DNA of 64,000 nt from Przewalskia tangutica. Lineage: Eukaryota > Streptophyta > Magnoliopsida > Solanales > Solanaceae. Shown piece by piece: positions 1 to 10,550 of the stretch. Positions within the stretch are counted from its first letter, which is position 1; every line of letters begins with the position of its first letter. The DNA lies in the NCBI GenBank assembly GCA_029844215.1, contig CM056726.1:41471001-41535000 (forward strand), in the 5' to 3' direction. The translations under genes and the position numbers were made by a program. Under the pieces are notes generated by a model, which saw nothing but the letters and a program-made list of their open reading frames with translations, did not search any database and was not told the DNA's origin.

Positions 1-357
1 CCCATAAAAGTATACTGCACGGCCCATTCGGGGATGCGGTAAAGTCACATAAGTCTGCCCATAAAGATATATTGCCCGGCCCATTCTGGAACGCGGTAAA
101 GTCACATAAGTCTGCCCATAAAGGTATACTGTCCGGCCCATTCGTTACGGGACGGTAAAATCACATAAGTCGCCCGTAAAGGTATCTTTGCGGCCCATTC
201 TGAGGCGCGGTAAAGTCACATAAGTCTGCCCATAAAGGTATACTGTCCGGCCCATTCTGGGACGCGGTAAGTCACATAACATAACATAACCCGACCCATT
301 TGTGGGACTCGGTGTATCACATAACGTAACCCGACCCATTTGTGGGACTCGGTGTAT
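1..357 (-). repeat. 57-bp minisatellite inside an LTR fragment
   Basis: About five tandem units contain the motif cccataaaggtat followed by cggcccattctgggacgcgg, recurring near 1, 57, 114, 172 and 229 (period about 57 bp). Two shorter units of about 41 bp follow (cgacccatttgtgggactcgg). Reverse-complemented, the array is the same repeat family as the one at 56037-56405, but with a different period. It runs off the left edge of the window. Confidence 0.85.
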
Positions 358-1172
358 CGTATCCATAACATTTTAAACCATCTTTTCTTACTTCTTCTTA
401 AATCGTTATAACAACTTCCCATAAAGCTATTATAACAACCTTTCATTTTGGAGAACTTAAGGCACTTTCATTTCTTACAACATTAGGGAAAACTAAACCC
501 AAAAGTACTACGTACATGCATACTTATAAAAGAATCATGCCACACCTTCTCTTTTAAATCAATAAACTTCTTCTTTTTAAAACTCAAGTTACATACTCTT
601 TTGAAATCAAGTAACTTATGCCTTTAAATCAAGTTACTACACCTTTTTTAAAACTCAATTCATTTATACTCTCGGAATCCAAGTCTCGTGTACTTTCAAA
701 ATTAATACTTTTATGAGTTGTGAATAAGTTATTCTCGTTTATAACGATCTTGTTAAAGCAGCCATGATCTGGAAAATGTAATACAATTTTGTCTTATCTT
801 AGTTTCTATGCGGATGGAGAATTCTACTCATTTCAATATATTTGATTGTCGATACATTTTTTATTAACGCTGCAGTGGCTCGTTCGACACCTATTCTCAT
901 TAGTGTAGTAAATTAGCAAGGTCAATTTGACTCCAATACTTCCTAACGACTCTTACCAACATCCCCCATAAGACTTGGTAAGAACTTAAGATAACTTAGA
1001 CATACCTTTTGCATAGAGTAAATCAACATACGTACCTCTTAACTTCTAAGAGTAGAAGGAATTATGAAATAACACCACATGTATATTTCATACGTAGAAT
1101 CATGCCAAAAGAAGAAAGAGGTTCACATACCTCGTGACGACTAACGACAAGTAGCAATATGCTCCAAGTGTA
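1..1172 (-). mobile_element. LTR fragment, minus orientation (left part)
   Basis: Positions 365-530 read as the reverse complement of the LTR segment at about 55860-56010, including the cgttataacaacttcccataaag block and the acgtacatg/tactacgta block. The text gctccaagtg at its right end matches the LTR interior at 29160 and 34610, where it continues into a stretch resembling 3640 onward. It is therefore the left part of an older minus-strand LTR interrupted at about 1172. There is no coding content. Confidence 0.7.
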
Positions 1173-1946
1173 CATCACGACCGACCGGGCATGGCGGTGC
1201 CCTACACAGGCACCACAGGTATACATCAGAGATAATCAGCGGAACATACATAAACTTAACAAGAATAAATAATATGTTAATCGATAAGGCTACCTTCCTG
1301 GATATATACAAATCCAAAAGCAGTTACCTCATTTTTTTTTTACAAAGTGACCCACAAGATATGACTACAGACCTCTAAGAGTTTGACATAACAACGATGG
1401 CAGAGGCCGCCATACCACAGAATGTACATGAATTTACAACCTCAGGGAACCGTACCAAAAGACAAAGCCTCCGGAGAAATGGAGCTTTCCAAAAACTGGA
1501 CAGTGATCCTAGAGTGCGGATCAGCAAGCTATGTACCTCAACCTGCGACATGAACGCAGCCCCCCGAAGGAGGTCAGTACAAAATATGTACCAAGTATGC
1601 AAAACTGAAAGTACTGTAATTTAAATCATAATAGTCTAAAATAAAGCTGGAGACATATATGATAGCCAAATTAACAGTACAACCGTGCCTTGCCGAAATA
1701 AAAGTAATGAAAATCAGTTTTACCTTTTAAAGACTATTTCAACATATGAACAATAGTCACACCATAGCCAGGAACACAAGCCCTCGACATCATCACACAG
1801 TCCAGCAAGGGTCTCAAGCCCTCAAAACCTCAAGGCGTGCCCGTGGAATCCTTCATCACTGCCGACAGCCATAAGTGTAAAATATAACCATGTGACGCGC
1901 CTGTGGCATCTTACCTCACTGTCGGCGTACACACATACAATACATA
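1173..1946 (-). mobile_element. LTR 3'-terminal fragment, minus orientation
   Basis: It begins with tcacgaccgaccggg and a ggtgccctac...ggcacc-like segment, the reverse complement of the LTR ends seen elsewhere. It continues through the gacctctaagag and gaacgcagccccc stretches shared with 8270-8470 and 32750-32940. The terminal dinucleotide is degraded and no target duplication could be identified. Its right edge is where a plus-oriented LTR start begins. Confidence 0.6.
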
Positions 1947-2315
1947 TGTTACACCCCCGTAATTCCAGGACATGTTTATAAGAACGTACGTAAGAACTCA
2001 AAAATGTTAAGATTTGAGACTAGTAAAAATTTATCGGAATTATGGAAATTTCAGAAAAACGAAATATTGCGACGAACGGGAGGGCGACACGTGTCACCCC
2101 CTTAGTGGTCTTGGACGAAATGACATGGATAAAATGGTCATTTGACCAATATTAAGATGAAAGTCTTGCTAGGCTAAGAGCTTGATAACATTGACCAAGT
2201 CAATGAGCCCACATAGCTTGATATTTAAATAAAATTCATCCAAGCCACACAAGTGTTCCAATCTAGACCCTTGAATGTAGAATTTATCTACACTAATAGT
2301 GCAAGACTTTGTCAT
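1947..2315 (+). mobile_element. LTR 5'-terminal fragment, plus orientation
   Basis: It begins TGTTACACCCCCGTAATTCC, the standard LTR start in this window. It includes the palindromic region cgacacgtgtcaccc (about 2079-2101) and the motif actaatagtgcaagac found downstream of the promoter in element D. After about 2315 the sequence switches to minus-oriented LTR text. The breakpoint is approximate. Confidence 0.65.
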
Positions 2316-3639
2316 TTATATCAAACGAACTGACTTCATTTAAATCACGTACGTCTACCGTACTATACATTTATAACTACTCATGCTTAAGAGATAAGAA
2401 AGTTTTCACATACCTCTCCGGCTTAATCCACTTGCCAAGTCCAATATGTCGTCCGTAGTAGGTCAACCTATAATGACCATAATACGTCTATTAGCTTCTA
2501 GCTTCAACGTAGAATATTCTAATTGTAAAGTCCCTTATTCTACGAAAAATTGGACAGTATTTCCTTTGTTTCTACGCACTTTTCCACCTTTTTCAAGGCT
2601 CGAATTCAATAATCAAACGCCACATTTAAGGCCCAACAATTCAGCAATACACAGGGGATTACACGCCTAACCGGACGTGTAAAATTCTGCCCCACAATTC
2701 ATATTAGACAATCCAATTAGTTTAAGGCAACCCTTGGCTACAACATGCTCACATATCATCTTTTTTTAAATCCTTTCAATCCAACTCGTTATTCTAACAT
2801 GTTATATAGTCATAACCAAATATATGTCCTATTTATAACATGTAACGATTTTAGCTAACAACCGAATTGATTACAACATGAGTGACTATCATGCCTATTT
2901 TCGGTTTTCAACAAGCCGACATGATCCAAATCTTTTCAAACTTTTATATATATACCACATGCTCATTTCTTAGCTACTATAACATGTAGTCTTCAATTAC
3001 ATAAGAAGGTGAAGATTTTACCTCAATAAGCCCTCTTTCCGAAATCTTCTTCACGTTAAAATCACCCACACGAACCCTCTACAAGCTTTCCAACATATTT
3101 CCTTCTTGTTGCCTTTCCAAAAATCTCATCACACTAGGGGTCCATCAATATTTTTGAGAGAGAAGAGGGGAATTTTCTTTTAGGAAAACCTTTGCAAATG
3201 ACCAAGTCTTCAAGACTTGGTCCTAAAATAAGACCCTCTCTTGGTCAAAAAGATGGGAGGGACACTTGTCACCCTCCCATAGGCCTTTTACCAAAATATC
3301 TTCTGATTTTCCCCAATTTTCGCTAAAAACCCCGTCGTGGCGCTGTGGCACATGACTGAAGCTTTTCTTTCATCTTCGTCAACCGAACTTCTAACGTCCA
3401 TAACTTTCTACTCCGATGTCCAATCGACGAGCGGTTTGTTGCGTTGGACACTAGACTCAACGAGCTTCATACTAGGCTTTTGAAGCACCTAAAAACTCCT
3501 AATGAACTAGGAGATATGCCGCTCCAAAGTTGACTGAAAATCTGCCTACAACAGTTTTGCTAACTTATCTTTCCAAATTCAAACCTTATTTCCTTTCGTA
3601 CGTTCTTATCTTATTCTCTTGAATTTACGGGGTGTAACA
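2316..3639 (-). mobile_element. LTR 5' half, minus orientation
   Basis: It ends with gaatttacggggtgtaaca, the reverse complement of an LTR start, at 3639. It carries the palindromic block gggagggacacttgtcaccctccc (about 3255-3278). The left boundary is a rearrangement junction with the plus-oriented fragment. There are no coding remnants. Confidence 0.65.
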
Positions 3640-5125
3640 GCTTCAACCTTGTTAGCTTTTCCACCCTTCAAGTAGAATACGCTACACGTAGTACTTCAAC
3701 CTATAATAACCATAATATGTCTATCAACTCCTAGCTTTTTAACGTGGAATAATACTAAGTGTTAGGTCTCTTATTCTACAGAAATTTGGGCAGCACTTCT
3801 TTTGTTTCTACGTACTTTTCCACCTTTTTCAAGGCCCAAAATCAATAACCAACATGCCACATTTAAGGCGCAATAAACCAACAATTCAAAGGGGATTATA
3901 CGCCTAACATGATGTATAAAATTCTGCCCCACAATTAATGTAAAACTGTCTAATAACTTGAGCCATTTTCGGCAATTACAAGGATAACACCACATCTATT
4001 CTTTTCCAATTTCTTTTCAATCCAAGTTGTTATTCTAACATGTTATATAGTCGCAATCAATTATAACAACTAAAATCCATTCTTTATACAACATGCGACG
4101 ATCGTAACTAACAACTAAATTGATTACCATTTCAATGTCTAAGCATGCTAGGTGTAGGATTTAAGGCTTCCAAATTCCATAACAATTATAAACCTTCATT
4201 CCATAATTCTCATGATCACTTACCACTATCATAATATGTAATCGATAATTACATTTAACAAGACCAAGATTATTACCTCAATAAGCCCACAATCAATCCA
4301 AGATTTAAAGTCGATTCTAGCAACTTTAGCTCCTCTTTTCGACGTTCCAATCCGTTATTTGCAACCCTTAGAAGCTTGTGAAGAACTCCTCTTCAAGATC
4401 CAAATCCAACTATGAAACCCCCCTTAGGTTTTCATATTGCGACTAACGTAAAAACGTAGTTTTTCCGGGATTTTTGTGTTGGGATATCCTTAGAATACCT
4501 CTAGGGATCTTAGGTTTGAATATTGGGATTTATGAAGCAAGATTGCAAAAATTTTGTGTGGTGAGGGTGCAATTGTCGATAGCCCCTTAAGCTTGCACAA
4601 TGTTCTTAATTTTTTTCTAAGTATGAAATGCTAGTCTTTCACTAGTAGTAGTAGTAATATATAATGAGACCAAGGGCTAGGATTAATCCAAATGGAAGGC
4701 TAGGATGTGGTCAATTATCTCAAGCCACAACTTGTCTATTTGACTTGGTCCATTTCTTTTCATCCAACAAGCTCATGTGGAGGGTAACACGTGTCGCCCT
4801 CCCATTGGTCTAAAATATTTCATTCCCCGAAATTTCCATAATTGGTCAAAATATCGAAAACCTTGCGGGCCCCACAAAGACGTAAAATTTCTCGGGTGGG
4901 CCCCCACGTAACCAAATCCGTAAATAATTTTCCATAATTCTAATAATTTCCATAAGTTTCAAATAACAAATTTGAGAATCCAATTCTCATTAACAACATT
5001 TTTCCTTCCCGAGATTCGGAAGATTTTTCCTTGGAAATTACAAATCTTTCTTTCGTTCAAATTTTCAAGTCTTGTTTCCTTACGTACATCCTCATATACA
5101 TGTCCTGGAACTACGGGGTGTAACA
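3640..5125 (-). mobile_element. LTR 5' half, minus orientation (continuation of an interrupted LTR)
   Basis: It starts cttcaaccttgttagc, matching tacaaccttgctagc at 29175 and 34620, so it resumes the LTR broken at about 1172. It ends ggaactacggggtgtaaca at 5125 (the reverse complement of an LTR start). It contains the G-box palindrome near 4780-4803 (gagggtaacacgtgtcgccctcc) and the gtgggcccccacgt block that is typical of the U3 region here. Confidence 0.7.
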
Positions 5126-6497
5126 GTAAGTGCCTTGATTTTAAAAGTATAAGTTACTTGAGTTTAAAAGTGTAAGTAATTTGATTTTAAAATGTTGAAG
5201 TGTCTTGATGCTACAAGTGCTAGTGTCTTGGAGTTTTATAAATGAAAGGATGTACGGTGGACGTACATGGTGCTATTGGGTTCAAGTCCCTAATATTATA
5301 CGATATGATTCTTTTTATAAAAAGGATGTACGGCGGACGTACATGGTGTTATTGGGTTCAAGTCCCTAATATTACATGACATGGTAATGCCATGAGTTTT
5401 TTCTAAACTGATAGTTCATTCTATTTGTTCTAATGAGAGTCAATGATTATTTAACTTGCATATGTTTGCTCATGATAGCTATTCATGCAAGTGTTATATT
5501 TCCACATCACTGCGTCCGCCGCTAGAGTAATGACTTTATATATGTGTATGGTTCCATGGACATGCTTCCATGATGCGGGTTCGAGTCTCATGATATATAT
5601 TATTCCATGGACTAGCTTTCCATGATGCGGGTTCGAGTCCTATGATATTATATTATTCCATGGACTAGATTTTCATGATGCGGGTTCGAGTCCCATGATA
5701 TTATATTATTCCATGGACTAGCTCTCCATGATGCGAGTTCGAGTCCCATGAATAAGATATGCATAATGATTCTGAGGGCAGGTGTCCCTGATTTTGACAT
5801 GACTTTCATCTTTTGAAATGCTACGGTTGATTTCATATGTTGAAATGGTACATTTTAAAAAGACATATTTTTATAAGGCATAGTGGACTCTCTATTTTTA
5901 CAAGGTGCAGTTGGCTCTATTTTTATATGGCACGATTGGATATGATATTTGATTTTCATACTTGTCCCTGTCATCTTTTGGCCATTCATGACCTTATTTA
6001 CTGTGCTTTATGTTTACATACTTAGTACATTATTGTACTGACCCCCTTATCCGGTGGCGCTGCGTTCATGCCCGCAGGTATAGGTACTCAGTTGGGTGAT
6101 CCGCGAGCTTAGGATCTCCACTCAGCTTTTATTGAGATAGCTCCACTATTTCGGAGCTTGTCATTTTGGTACGGAGTTGTATTGCAGTCTTATGTACATT
6201 CATGGGTACGGCGGGGCCTTGTTCCGTCATAGTTTACTGTCCAACTCTTAGAGGTCTGTATTCATATGTGGGCTGGACTTGCGTGAGTTGTATATATTGT
6301 TGGCCAGTTGTACTACTGTATTATCGGGATGTTTCCGTTTACATATATATATAGCGGCAGCCTCGTCGGCTTGCCTTGTTGCTACATATACAATTTCCAT
6401 ATGTTATCTGGCCTATGTGTTATATGGAATGTGAGGGTATAAGAGGGGGGTGCCCAGGTAGGGCACCACTCGCCGGCCCGGGGTTCGGGTCGTGACA
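5126..6497 (+). mobile_element. LTR 3' part, plus orientation
   Basis: The interior LTR text (ttttaaaagtataagttacttg) matches about 36090-36200 in style. The fragment ends with ggtgcccaggtagggcacc and ttcgggtcgtgaca at 6497, the canonical LTR end. It holds a tandem array with tRNA T-loop-like motifs. No 5-bp duplication matching the next bases (CATAC) was found at its presumed start. Confidence 0.7.
5278..5746 (+). repeat. Tandem repeats carrying six tRNA T-loop/B-box-like motifs
   Basis: Two units end in gggttcaagtcc (5278-5289 and 5354-5365). Four units with a period of about 53 bp end in gg/gagttcgagtc (5578, 5629, 5682, 5735). The core GGTTCGAGTCC matches the RNA polymerase III B-box/T-arm form. 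The spacer of the second set is tattattccatggactag. No A-box or acceptor stem is present, so these are not tRNA genes. Confidence 0.75.
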
Positions 6498-6668
6498 CAT
6501 ACACGTCCAGCCCTTCATTTGTTCATCATAGCCAATAAAGATGCATTTCTTCGTCTTTGCCTCCAGCTTGGTTCTTTGAGAGTCGAACACATGGACGTAG
6601 CAAATTGATCCAAATATCCTAAGATGTTTCACCGTTGGCTTCTTCCCATGAACAATCTCATAAGGAGA
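6498..6668 (-). pseudogene. Ty1/copia polyprotein fragment
   Basis: Read on the minus strand, this stretch translates without a stop for about 57 codons. The order is SPYEIVHGKKPTVKHLRIFG, then a CYVH motif, then KLEAKTKKCIFIGYDEQMKG. This is the conserved block that follows the integrase core in Ty1/copia Pol (K-P-x-V-x-H-L-R-x-F-G and C-x-F-x-G-Y). Both ends are abrupt: an LTR end abuts at 6497 and non-coding repeat follows at about 6669. It is a relic without the catalytic domains. Identification is by motif recognition only. Confidence 0.8.
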
Positions 6669-8061
6669 ATGTTAGGCCGATTTCCAATTGCTCACGCAAG
6701 TGTACGTATCGTTACAAGTAATATAGTCTGGTAAGACCGATTATCGTCCACAAAGACTGGTTTCTAATTACCGAACATCTATTCTAGGTTATCTATTTGG
6801 CAAGTGATGATTGATTCGGGTTTTTATCTAACACTACTAGAGTAATTGCAAGAATTAACTAAATTATTGAGGTTTAATCAGTTATGATGGAAATAGGGCT
6901 TTCAATATCCTCAACTATCCACTCTTTTCAATCCTTAATGCAACTACAATGACTTCTTCTTCTTCGTTAAGATAGCGGTTAACTAGACTGTCTTACATTC
7001 CGGTTAGGATATATAATCGCTCAACCCCGGTGCAGAAACCTTCTATAGTTCTATGATAGGTTTTACCACATAGGAGGATTAAGAACAATAACCTATAATG
7101 CTACACAAGTATCTGGTTACTTTCGTCCGCGATTTTAACTTATGTCTATTCAATTACAGCATATCCAAATCTCTCCTCTCGATTCTTGATTTGAAATCAT
7201 ATAGGCTATGATAATTAGTGATCAGTTAACTATCAAACATTCATACCAATATTGAATAAATCTTAATCAAGTGAAGAAGAAATCAAACTACTGCATTAAT
7301 TTATGAAATAGAGTTTGAAGCGATTCAACAGGAAAGCCCTAATAAAGTGTTTAACTCCTAGCCATAGACATGCTAAGAACTAATACAAATCCCAACATGA
7401 ACTGAATTGAAAACTAAAGAAAGAAAAATTACTTAGAACTAGGTCTCCAATTGTAGCCTCCAAGGTTGTGATGTCTTCTGTGTTATGAGATATGTGATAG
7501 GTCATCCCCCAAAATCTGTCCCAAGGGTTTATTTATGTTGTCAAAAACGTGTGCCTTGGACCATTTTGCCCCATGCTAATTCTATTTCGGATTGAAAATT
7601 CCCGCATCGGCACCGCGATGCCGAAAGTACTGCGGCTTCTTAGTAATTGTGGCACCGCGGTCCTGCAGTCCGGCACCGCGGTCCCGTTGTCTTTCATCTG
7701 ATATGCCAACTTTCATCCTCTTTGCTTCGGGAGCTCCTTTCCTGCCTTTTCTGCCCACTTTTAGCTTCTTTTTACCATTTTGCCATTTAGAACCGTTGCG
7801 ACTCAAAAGAAAGAAAAACAACCCTAACCCTATACAAACGAAATGAGTAAAATACTAACTAAAATGACTCAAAAGTGTATAAATAATATGCCTAACAAAT
7901 ACCCCCAAACTTAATATTTGCTTGCCCTCGAGCAAAGATCAAAACGAAATCAAAGAAACAAAAATAACAAACTCAAATACTCAAATCAAGCAGCTGCACA
8001 AGGTTACTTAGAAAAGCTTGAATGTCATTTGGGATAATATGTTGGAACATATATAGCATGA
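6669..8061. other. Unclassified old repeat, left part
   Basis: No convincing gene was seen. At 7600-7690 there are three spaced copies of a ggcaccgcg motif, two of them as ggcaccgcggtcc. Text such as cccccaaacttaa and tgccctcgagcaa (about 7903-7936) resembles non-coding parts of plant retroelements. The region ends in the target duplication CATGA (8057-8061) and resumes at 52174. The family is unknown to me. Confidence 0.45.
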
Positions 8062-10550
8062 TGTCACGACCCGACCACGGGCCCGCGACTGGTGCCTTAC
8101 CCCGGGCACCCTAGTGATACAACATCAGAGAAAAACCAGCGGAAATAAAAACATACAGGTATGAAACAAGATAAAAGAAAAACAGGCTAACCAAAACGGT
8201 TGCCTTATTGCATATATCTGAGAAATTTGAGCGATTACATCCTTTACAACCGCCACCTTGCGATTTTCTGGACCTCAAGAGTGTGACAACAACTATGACG
8301 GGACGGGCCCGCCATACCACAGAATGTACAGAACCTACAACTCGAGAAACATACCAAAAGATAAGCCTCGGAGAAAGCAGAGCTTCCAATACGAGCTGTG
8401 ATCCTATGAGCGATGATCAACAACCGATGTACCTCTACCTGCGGCATGAACGCAGCCCCGAAGGAGGTCAATACACCATGTACCAAGTATGTGGCGAAAA
8501 TCGTAAATGAAATCATAGTAGTCTATATAAAGCAGAGACATATATGATAACCAAACTACGATACATAAAATGTAAGCGATCCGTCAAGTCGGGGACTCGC
8601 GCCTCAAAGTCATCACTCGAATATAAATATGGGTCTCACGCCCACATCATTCGTGCGTGGAATACCTTCCTCACGCGCCGATCATGATATAGCAACACCA
8701 AGGAGTACACATGAACACGGGTCCCATCGTGTCATAAAAACCGTGCGGGCAATCACGAAGGCTAACTACCGAGATACCAAAGCGCGTCATCAATGGCGGG
8801 GCAAATGCGAAAGCCAACTACGGATACGAGCCGTACCAACAAATCTATATAACCATACCACGGCGACCCAGGCAAGTCACGAAAGCCAACTACCGGATAC
8901 CACTGCGCCCGCGTGGCGGCGGGGCAAATCACGAACTAACTACAAGATACCAAGCCGGAATCACGAGACTTCGTCACAAAACTGAACGGGGCAAGTACGA
9001 AGGCTAACTACCAGATACCAAGCCGAATCATCCACGACCTCGGGGCAAGTACGAGAGCCAACTACCAGATACCAAGCCGAATCAGTAAAACCTCATGGAG
9101 AGCTAGTCCATGGAATAATAATCATAGAAGTGTACCCGTGGAATGCTCCGTCACTGCGATGCGTCAGTAAGATCATAACAAATCGATCGGCCCTCGTGAG
9201 AGACGCGGTGGTATAGAAATACAATACTAGCACGACAAGGCTATCACACGCAAACATAGGCAAGTTACACACAACTCAAGGTACTTTCATTTTATGTCAA
9301 AGTCCAGGTTCTAACCCCAAAGTACTACGTACGTTAAATTCTTTTAAAAGATCCATTTCTTTTACAAAGGTCACCCGATACCCGTAGTATCAAAATAGAG
9401 TGACTAACATTTTAAGTAAACCAAAACAACTTCCATACTTTCCTTTTTAAACCAAATTAAGACAATACCATGCCTTTTTTTTAAACCAAGACACTTCTCC
9501 TTTTAAAGTCAAGTTACCATTTTAAAACCAATGATAAAACCATGTCTTTCTTTTAAACCAAAAACTCTTCAATTCCTCAAGTCTCTTTTCTTTTAGAAAT
9601 CAAGTTCCTTAATATTTCACATCAAGTCATTTATAAGTCAAGTCTCTTATCTTTTAAAAATCACAAACTATTTCTTTACCTACATAAAGTTGTTACAGCA
9701 AACTTCCCATAAAGCCGTTATAACACTTTATGTTTTAAACCAACCAAATTCATTTAGCACATGTACGTCTACCGTACTACATAGTTCACAACAATCATGC
9801 TAGAAGAGATAGGAAGAGGTTCACATACCTCGCGACGATTATCGACAATTAGCAAAATGCTCCAAGTACTAAATCGCGCTAGCCTTTTCCACCGCCCAAG
9901 TAGAATACGCTACTCGTAGTACTTCCACCTATAAAGGCCATAAAACGTCTATTAACTTCTAGATCCCGTAGAATATTTCTAAATACGGTTTCATATTCTA
10001 CGGAAAATTCTAGGCGCTCCCCATGACCACATAAATCTCCTCCTCTATCGAGGCATACTACCAAGCCAACAATTCCAGGGGGGTTTACACGTCTAACCGG
10101 ACGTGTACAATTCTACTCCACAATAATACTACAAATCTACTGTAAATACAGTCCAATGTAAATACAATTCAATTCTTTATAATCATTCTTCCAATATATC
10201 TTATACTCAATTATGAACTACTACAACATGTAATTTCCAATTACAATAGGGGGTTAAAGATCATGTTATACCCCGTATTTCCAGTGTATGTACGTGAGGA
10301 CGTACGTAGAAAAGTTTGAGCCTTAAAGTTAGGCAAGGACGAAATTTTGTTCACAACTACCGAAAAGAATCGTTTTTCGACGAAACGTTTTACAAAGCTT
10401 GTGAAGGGAAAATTCCGGCTATGCCATTAATTATTTTTGCGGATTTTTCCGAGAGATGAAATATTTTGGACCAACGAGAGGGCGACACTTGTCACCCTCT
10501 AGTGGGCGGTCAATTTGGCCGAAATGGTGCACGTTTTTGGCCATGTTTTG

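Noticed and set aside
5578..5746. tRNA genes suggested by gggttcgagtccc
   Set aside because: Only the T-arm-like part is present. There is no acceptor stem, anticodon arm or A-box at the right distance, and it repeats every 53 bp.
1947..6497. A single plus-oriented LTR interrupted by a minus-oriented insertion
   Set aside because: The two plus fragments do not join cleanly: about 1 kb of LTR is missing between them, and no matching target duplication was found. They are kept as separate fragments.
7600..7690. Structured RNA or satellite from the three ggcaccgcgg motifs
   Set aside because: Three spaced copies without regular flanks do not form an array, and I know of no RNA family they match. 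They are mentioned only as content of an unclassified repeat.
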